DNA of 7,846 nt, from NCBI GenBank assembly GCA_002900535.1, contig MUGC01000049.1:1-7846 (forward strand). The letters run 5' to 3'. The DNA comes from Thermoplasmata archaeon M9B1D. GTDB lineage: Archaea > Thermoplasmatota > E2 > DHVEG-1. A program made the position numbers and the translations under genes. Below the pieces are notes generated by a model that made no database searches, had not been told where the DNA came from, and saw only the letters and a program-made list of their open reading frames with translations. Below are positions 4,312 to 7,846 of the stretch, in pieces. Numbering within the stretch: position 1 is the first letter of the stretch; each line of letters begins with the position of its first letter.

Positions 4312-5109
4312 ATGAAGAAAATATCAATCACAATATTTGCTTTAGTATGGGTTTTAATGAGTTTTAATGTAGTATGTGGACAAGAAATTTCTATAGATTC
4401 CATTGATGTAGAGATAACGACAACTGAAAATTTTTTGTCTATTGTTGAAACTTATAGTATCGATGTTGATTCTAGTGAGATTTTATCATTTTGGGTACAA
4501 GATGATCCGATTAGTCTTAATATTTTGATAGATGGAGTTACCACAAATTACAATACGGCTCTCCCAAGTTCAAGTAACAAGTATTTCTGTAATATATCTG
4601 ATTTAAATGTCACAACTGATACAAATATCCAAGTACTTTATCTTTTAGATGAAGATACTTCTGAATTTGAAAAAATATTACAGTATAATACAAGCTTTAT
4701 ATCAATATCATTTGATGGAGCTGAAATATACAAAGGTTCGAATTTTTACTTTGGTAACTCTTTAACCGTTGCTTTACAAAAGCTTCCACAGGGAGAGACA
4801 GTAACTGTTGAGTCTATTCCAATGTGGGTTTATGGTGTTATTGTGATTCTTATAATATTTTTATTAGTTTCATTTTTGTTTCGGTCAAAAAAACAAAAAA
4901 CAACTAAATCAAAAGAGTCAGTAGGAGGATCTGTAGAGTTATTATCAACAAAAAAAGCACTTCTTATGGAAGTTTTAAAAGATATTGAGAAAAAACATAG
5001 GGCAAATGAAATATCAGATAATACTTATCATAAATTAAAAGATAAATACAAACAAGAAGCAGTAGAGGCAATGAGGCAGCTTGATGATATGGAATCAAAA
5101 GTTAGATAA
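4312..5109 (+). CDS. Single-pass membrane protein, secreted N-domain and helical cytosolic tail
   Basis: Function unknown. The 265-residue protein begins with a signal peptide (MKK, then hydrophobic 4-22, probable cleavage near CGQ at 22-24). An extracytoplasmic, probably beta-rich domain follows (about 25-168), with N-glycosylation sequons NIS (94-96), NVT (99-101) and NTS (126-128). One membrane segment, MWVYGVIVILIIFLLVSFLF, spans 171-190. A basic stop-transfer sequence (RSKKQK) and a cytosolic helical tail follow. Within the tail, LLMEVLKDIEKKHRANEISDNTYHKLKDKY (218-246) resembles the short SHOCT-like helical hairpin seen at the ends of many membrane proteins. Topology is therefore outside domain, one anchor, inside oligomerisation or docking tail. 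It is convergent with the lipoprotein gene at 5604-5179. A surface-sensing or structural role is conceivable, but nothing in the sequence shows one. Confidence 0.85.
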   Translation: MKKISITIFALVWVLMSFNVVCGQEISIDSIDVEITTTENFLSIVETYSIDVDSSEILSFWVQDDPISLNILIDGVTTNYNTALPSSSNKYFCNISDLNVTTDTNIQVLYLLDEDTSEFEKILQYNTSFISISFDGAEIYKGSNFYFGNSLTVALQKLPQGETVTVESIPMWVYGVIVILIIFLLVSFLFRSKKQKTTKSKESVGGSVELLSTKKALLMEVLKDIEKKHRANEISDNTYHKLKDKYKQEAVEAMRQLDDMESKVR

Positions 5110-5111
5110 GC

Positions 5112-5144
5112 TTTTGATTTTATTTTTATAAAAGTCGCGTTTTT
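5112..5144 (+). terminator. T-rich terminator region after the membrane-protein gene
   Basis: Four short T-runs (4, 4, 5 and 5 residues) occur within 33 bp of the stop codon. No single long tract or strong hairpin is present; CTTTT...AAAAG (5111-5134) is a weak possible stem. Clustered T-runs of this kind act as archaeal terminators. Confidence 0.4.
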
Positions 5145-5178
5145 GCTTTAAGGTTTATTATTTATTTTCATAAATTAT

Positions 5179-5604
5179 TTAAATTTTAGTCATTTCAATA
5201 ACAAGTTTATATGTTTCTCCATAATCTGAATATGGATTTGTAACATATGTCCATAGTGTTGCTTGTTTTCCTTCTTCTAAAAATTCGTAATAATAACATA
5301 TATACTCTGAATCAATAGCCTCACCAAAGCAAATTTGATTATTTTCTATAGTATAGGGGGTCCATATAATCTTATTATTCTCAACTGATTCTGATCCCAT
5401 GGTGTCATTATTATAAAAAGTAGATTTTGAAGATTTTTCATCGTGTCTTGTTCCATTTTCATCAAAATAATATATTGTAGTTTCCCATTCTCCGATAAAT
5501 AAATTACTTTTTGTATTATTTTTATTATCATCTTCTAGGCATCCACTTAATACAAGTGTTAGCAATAAAATTGTTACTCCAGAGATTATCAGTTCTTTCT
5601 TCAT
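5179..5604 (-). CDS. Small surface lipoprotein, lipocalin-like GEW motif
   Basis: The 141-residue protein starts MKKE and has a hydrophobic stretch (5-20) ending in the lipobox LSGC (19-22), so Cys22 is the probable lipid-modified first residue of the mature protein. A hydrophilic Asn/Asp/Lys linker (23-34) leads to a compact domain beginning FIGEWETTIYYFDENG (36-51). The domain continues with alternating aromatic strands (IIWTPYTIENNQICFGEAI, ICYYYEFL) and ends TYKLVIEMTKI. A G-x-W near the first strand of a beta-rich domain of this size is typical of small lipocalin-like lipoproteins. I infer that fold but no ligand. It is transcribed alone: 344 bp separate it from htrA, and it is convergent with the 4312 gene. 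Sequons NNT, NGT and NDT fit surface exposure. Confidence 0.85.
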   Translation of the reverse strand: MKKELIISGVTILLLTLVLSGCLEDDNKNNTKSNLFIGEWETTIYYFDENGTRHDEKSSKSTFYNNDTMGSESVENNKIIWTPYTIENNQICFGEAIDSEYICYYYEFLEEGKQATLWTYVTNPYSDYGETYKLVIEMTKI

Positions 5605-5948
5605 TTTTTCTACCTTTTATAAGTTTTTACGAAATCTAAATCTCTTATTTGGCGTTACTTCTTATTTATTAAGAGTTTTTAAATCCATTCATGTGGGGCT
5701 TTTATAGATTTTTATTAAATTTGCCTTATAAGTAATGATGTTTTACATTTTTTTTTGATTTTTATAAATTTATTACCATCGAGTTACAAAACGTTATAGT
5801 TTTCATCAAAGCTATATAAAAAAGATAAAGTTATGCATGGTATTGTTTCTAGGGTCTTTTTTTTATCGTATTTGTTATTTAATTTGTTAGTTTATATTTG
5901 TTATTCGCAACTTATTTCCAGATTATTTTCAATTTAAAAAAAAAAATA
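5605..5948. other. AT-rich gap without a supported gene
   Basis: The 344 bp between two minus-strand genes contain several TATA-like stretches: CTTATAAAAGG on the minus strand at about 5613-5623, TTTTATAGATT near 5700, and TATATAAAAAA at 5813-5823. There are T-runs on both strands and the weak dyad AAAAC-N6-GTTTT near 5789-5804. The minus-strand TATA nearest the lipoprotein gene is only about 15 bp from its ATG, too close for a normal start, so its true promoter is unclear. The longest small + strand frame (5833-5937, 34 residues) has no supporting start signal. I see no RNA gene or mobile element here. Confidence 0.5.
5936..5946 (-). terminator. T11 tract after htrA
   Basis: The A11 run on the + strand is a minus-strand T11 tract beginning 3 bp past the htrA stop codon. 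It is the cleanest archaeal-type terminator in the window and supports htrA ending its transcript here, separate from the lipoprotein gene. Confidence 0.7.
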
Positions 5949-7160
5949 TTAAGTTAAAGAGGGTCTTTGACCAAGTATTACTGAAATATCTAAAGTTTGA
6001 TTATTCCTTAAGATAGTTATGATAATAGTATCATTTGGTTGAGTGTGTTCTTCTAGATATGACATTAATGAGTCGCCATTAATAATTCTAGTTCCATCGA
6101 TTGCAATAATAATATCTCCACCGATTATTATATTATCATTATTTATTCTAATTTGTTGGTTTCCTCCTTGTATTCCTGCTTTTTCTGCGGCTCCATTGCT
6201 TGTTACGGATGAAATAAGCCAACCGTAGGTAACATTGACGCCTGTTGCTTGCGCAATTGAATAACTCATATCAGTGCCGGATACTCCAAGCCATGGATGT
6301 TGATTATATGAACCTGTTTCAATTAAGGATTCGATTTCTTTTAGAATTGTGTTTGAGGGTATTGCAAAACCAAGACCTTCTGAATTTTCAATTATTGCAG
6401 TTGTTATTCCAACAACCTTGCCTTCATAATTTAATAAGGGTCCACCAGAGTTTCCAGGGTTTATTGCAACATTGGTTTGAATTATATTAGCAATTGGGTA
6501 ACTACCTGCAGATGTTTCTTCAATTGTTCTACCAGTCTGGCTAATTATACCAGTTGTCATAGAGTTTTCTAGGCCCATAGGGCTACCGATTGCAATTACG
6601 GGATCTCCTACTTCCAGTGTTGAAGAGCTAGATATTTCAAGAGGATGAAATTCCTCAGAAGGTGCATTAACTGATAATACTGCTAAATCTGAATATCCAT
6701 CAGATCCTATCACTTCACCAGGATAGCTATTACCGTTTGAAAAAGTTACAACAATGTCAGATACTTCTGAAACAACATGATTATTTGTTATAACTACAGG
6801 TTCATCTTTAAAATCATAAACAAAACCGGAGCCTTGAACTTCATAATATTGAACACTCCAAAAAGTCTGATAAGCAGCAATACCAGAGATTACTACAATA
6901 GAATCTTTCACATTTTTATAAATATTTGATAAAGAAGTTTCATTGTAATAATATGTTGAAATATATGTAGTTTTATTATTATCATTATTTGTTTTAAAAT
7001 TATTTATTTGAGATTGTAAATCTTCGATTTCTGATGATGAAATACCGTAGATATATGAGCCACCTGATACAAAGCCTACAATAAACATTGCCGCAATAAA
7101 AACCGAGATAATAGTTAATTTAGCGTAGTTATTCTTTTTATATGATTTGTTTTCATACAT
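5949..7160 (-). CDS. htrA: Membrane-anchored HtrA/DegP-type serine protease with PDZ domain
   Basis: A trypsin-fold protease that degrades or holds misfolded proteins on the outer face of the membrane. The 403 residues are arranged as a basic cytosolic start (1-14), one membrane anchor (about 15-38), an Asn/Lys-rich linker with a short coiled stretch EIEDLQSQINNF (44-55), the chymotrypsin-like domain (about 74-285), and one PDZ domain (about 288-398, starting HPWLGV). The catalytic triad is complete: His128 in TNNHVV, Asp158 in GYSDLAVL, and Ser238 in NPGNSGGPLL. QGSGFVYD (109-116) and GLGFAIPSN (262-270) are further family hallmarks. A single PDZ matches the DegS/short-HtrA layout rather than two-PDZ DegP. 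Both a ribosome binding site (AGAGG, 7 nt spacer) and a TATA box near 7188 precede the ATG. A Spy/CpxP-like gene lies upstream on the same strand. Confidence 0.95.
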   Translation of the reverse strand: MYENKSYKKNNYAKLTIISVFIAAMFIVGFVSGGSYIYGISSSEIEDLQSQINNFKTNNDNNKTTYISTYYYNETSLSNIYKNVKDSIVVISGIAAYQTFWSVQYYEVQGSGFVYDFKDEPVVITNNHVVSEVSDIVVTFSNGNSYPGEVIGSDGYSDLAVLSVNAPSEEFHPLEISSSSTLEVGDPVIAIGSPMGLENSMTTGIISQTGRTIEETSAGSYPIANIIQTNVAINPGNSGGPLLNYEGKVVGITTAIIENSEGLGFAIPSNTILKEIESLIETGSYNQHPWLGVSGTDMSYSIAQATGVNVTYGWLISSVTSNGAAEKAGIQGGNQQIRINNDNIIIGGDIIIAIDGTRIINGDSLMSYLEEHTQPNDTIIITILRNNQTLDISVILGQRPSLT

Positions 7161-7182
7161 TTTATATTCCTCTTTTTTTTCT

Positions 7183-7205
7183 TTTTTATAGCCCCTAATA
7201 AGGGG
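7183..7205 (-). promoter_or_regulatory. htrA promoter with abutting perfect dyad CCCCT-N4-AGGGG
   Basis: On the minus strand, CTATAAAAAA (7192-7183) is a TATA box about 26 bp from a start site next to the htrA ATG at 7160. Directly upstream, reading 7205 to 7192, is CCCCT-TATT-AGGGG, a perfect inverted repeat. It covers the position of the BRE that TFB contacts, so a protein bound there would compete with or recruit the basal factors. HtrA genes are usually stress-controlled, so this is a reasonable candidate operator; the regulator is unknown. Confidence 0.5.
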
Positions 7206-7208
7206 AGA

Positions 7209-7246
7209 GAGAAAGGGGAAAAAGATCCCTTTCTCGGAGTTTTTTT
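7209..7246 (+). terminator. Perfect 9-bp hairpin plus T7 on the + strand (antisense to the htrA side)
   Basis: GAGAAAGGG (7209-7217) pairs exactly with CCCTTTCTC (7227-7235) around a 9-nt loop. GGAG and then seven T residues (7240-7246) follow on the + strand. The layout is terminator-like, yet no + strand gene precedes it. On the minus strand the same stem lies between the Spy/CpxP-like gene and htrA, without a good T-tract after it; there it could end, process or stabilise the upstream mRNA. Confidence 0.5.
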
Positions 7247-7248
7247 AT

Positions 7249-7266
7249 GGTGGGGGGAGGGAGGAG
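7249..7266 (+). repeat. G-rich tract, possible G-quadruplex
   Basis: GGTGGGGGGAGGGAGGAG is almost pure G/A in a strongly AT-rich genome and sits 6 bp beyond the stop of the 7838-7272 gene. Several GG and GGG runs with one-base loops could form a G-quadruplex on the + strand. In the mRNA of the minus-strand gene the region is C-rich. Confidence 0.4.
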
Positions 7267-7271
7267 ATGTT

Positions 7272-7838
7272 TTATTGATTAAATTCCTCACCGGGCATAA
7301 AACCATCTGGGCATCTTGGACTTCGAGCGAAATCATGTCGATCCATCATCATACCATGGCCATCAAAAGGAATGTTATTATCTATGCCAAATTCATCTTG
7401 AATGATGGTCTTAATTTCATCCCAACTATATCCTTGTTCTCTTAGCTCTTTTTCTCTGTTTAAAATCTGTAACCGGTTCTCAGTTTGATTGATTTCATTT
7501 TCTAATCTCTGATCGAGTACACCGAATTCGTCGAGCTTCTCTTGTATTGCTGCTTGGATTTCTGAATGGGCTGCTCCTTGATCTCTAAGGTTGGTTATTA
7601 GTTCGTCTATTTCAGTTTGTTGTTCATCTGTTAAATCATAGAAAAAAAATCCATGCTCGGTTGAATTATTGTTAAATAATCCATGTTCTTTCATATGATG
7701 TGTGTTCCAAAAGTTCTCTTGTGGGATAGTGTCGTCGGATGTTCCATCATCTTGTGCAGTGGCAAATACGACTCCAACAGCTGCTATCATGATACCGGCT
7801 AGAAGTCCACCAACAATTTTTTTGCTTGTTATTTTCAT
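7272..7838 (-). CDS. Secreted Spy/CpxP-like LTxxQ protein with duplicated helical repeat
   Basis: The 188-residue protein has a signal peptide (basic 1-7, hydrophobic 8-26, likely cut after ATA at 26-28) and no other membrane segment. After an acidic, His-containing spacer (HHMKEHG at 47-53), the motif LTDEQ (69-73) opens a helical region of the LTxxQ type found in the bacterial envelope proteins Spy, CpxP and zinc-resistance proteins. Two related segments follow: LRDQG-x4-EI-x3-IQ-x3-DEFGV (84-107) and LREQG-x4-EI-x3-IQ-DEFGI (132-152). They are joined by a heptad-like helix (LDQRLENEINQTENRLQILN). The tail has GHGMMMDRHDF (160-170), a possible metal-binding patch, and one Cys176. It lies directly upstream of htrA on the same strand, as an envelope-stress pair might. 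Complete here; its promoter is off the right edge. Confidence 0.85.
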   Translation of the reverse strand: MKITSKKIVGGLLAGIMIAAVGVVFATAQDDGTSDDTIPQENFWNTHHMKEHGLFNNNSTEHGFFFYDLTDEQQTEIDELITNLRDQGAAHSEIQAAIQEKLDEFGVLDQRLENEINQTENRLQILNREKELREQGYSWDEIKTIIQDEFGIDNNIPFDGHGMMMDRHDFARSPRCPDGFMPGEEFNQ

Positions 7839-7846
7839 TTTTTTTG

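Noticed and set aside
5833..5937. 34-residue hydrophobic + strand ORF in the 5605-5948 gap
   Set aside because: It has no Shine-Dalgarno sequence, and the nearest TATA box (5813-5820) would start RNA downstream of its ATG. AT-rich DNA makes such frames by chance.
6043..6490. + strand frames inside htrA
   Set aside because: Entirely antisense to a protease with a complete catalytic triad; no start signals.
7258..7278. GGAGGAG followed by ATG on the + strand as a gene start
   Set aside because: The frame is only Met-Phe-Tyr before a stop; the purine-rich tract mimics a ribosome binding site.
7115..7336. Minus-strand frame bridging the htrA start and the end of the Spy/CpxP-like gene
   Set aside because: It overlaps both real genes and reads through the hairpin and G-rich spacer; the translation is low complexity and lysine-rich.
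1..7846. CRISPR arrays, insertion sequences, tRNA/rRNA genes, defence or toxin-antitoxin systems
   Set aside because: No regularly spaced repeats, transposase motifs or RNA-gene signatures were seen. The ribbon-helix-helix protein has ftsZ as neighbour, not a toxin.

Overview
This AT-rich window is archaeal. It carries an archaeal translation initiation factor aIF2-beta with a C-terminal TRAM domain, an archaeal-type UMP kinase, a CdrS-FtsZ2 cell-division gene pair, and several TATA-box promoters placed so that the transcripts would have almost no leader. Extracytoplasmic proteins with archaeal-style lipobox, single-anchor and signal-peptide topologies fit a euryarchaeote, probably an uncultured Thermoplasmata-like lineage. 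That placement is a guess from sequence style, not a phylogeny.

Layout. Positions 1-171 hold the tail of an unrecognised gene. On the + strand follow aIF2-beta (266-889), the ribbon-helix-helix regulator CdrS (1067-1294) and the FtsZ2-type tubulin homologue (1393-2502). A bidirectional hairpin/T-tract terminator separates ftsZ from three minus-strand genes: UMP kinase (3205-2531), a conserved archaeal protein with a possible SecB-like fold (3712-3260), and a conserved helical protein of unknown function (4123-3764). A divergent intergenic region rich in repeats leads to a + strand single-pass membrane protein (4312-5109). A minus-strand lipoprotein (5604-5179) converges on it. A gap of about 340 bp without a supported gene precedes a minus-strand membrane-anchored HtrA/DegP-type protease with a PDZ domain (7160-5949). 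Upstream of that, on the same strand, is a secreted LTxxQ-type (Spy/CpxP-like) protein (7838-7272).

How the parts fit. The left half is information processing and division: translation initiation, a division regulator with its ftsZ target, and pyrimidine nucleotide synthesis. The right half is surface biology: two anchored proteins of unknown role and an HtrA plus Spy/CpxP-like pair that recalls bacterial envelope-stress modules.

The most interesting non-coding signals are four. (1) A cluster of dyads and CGTTT repeats lies upstream of the cdrS TATA box. (2) Tandem hairpins between cdrS and ftsZ each display the same TGGGATG heptamer in the loop, next to a Shine-Dalgarno-led mini-ORF. (3) A perfect CCCCT-N4-AGGGG dyad abuts the htrA TATA box. 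(4) The 4124-4311 divergent spacer contains a 12-bp palindrome, an 11-bp direct repeat and a possible short RNA unit. No rRNA, tRNA, CRISPR array, transposon or obvious defence system was seen.
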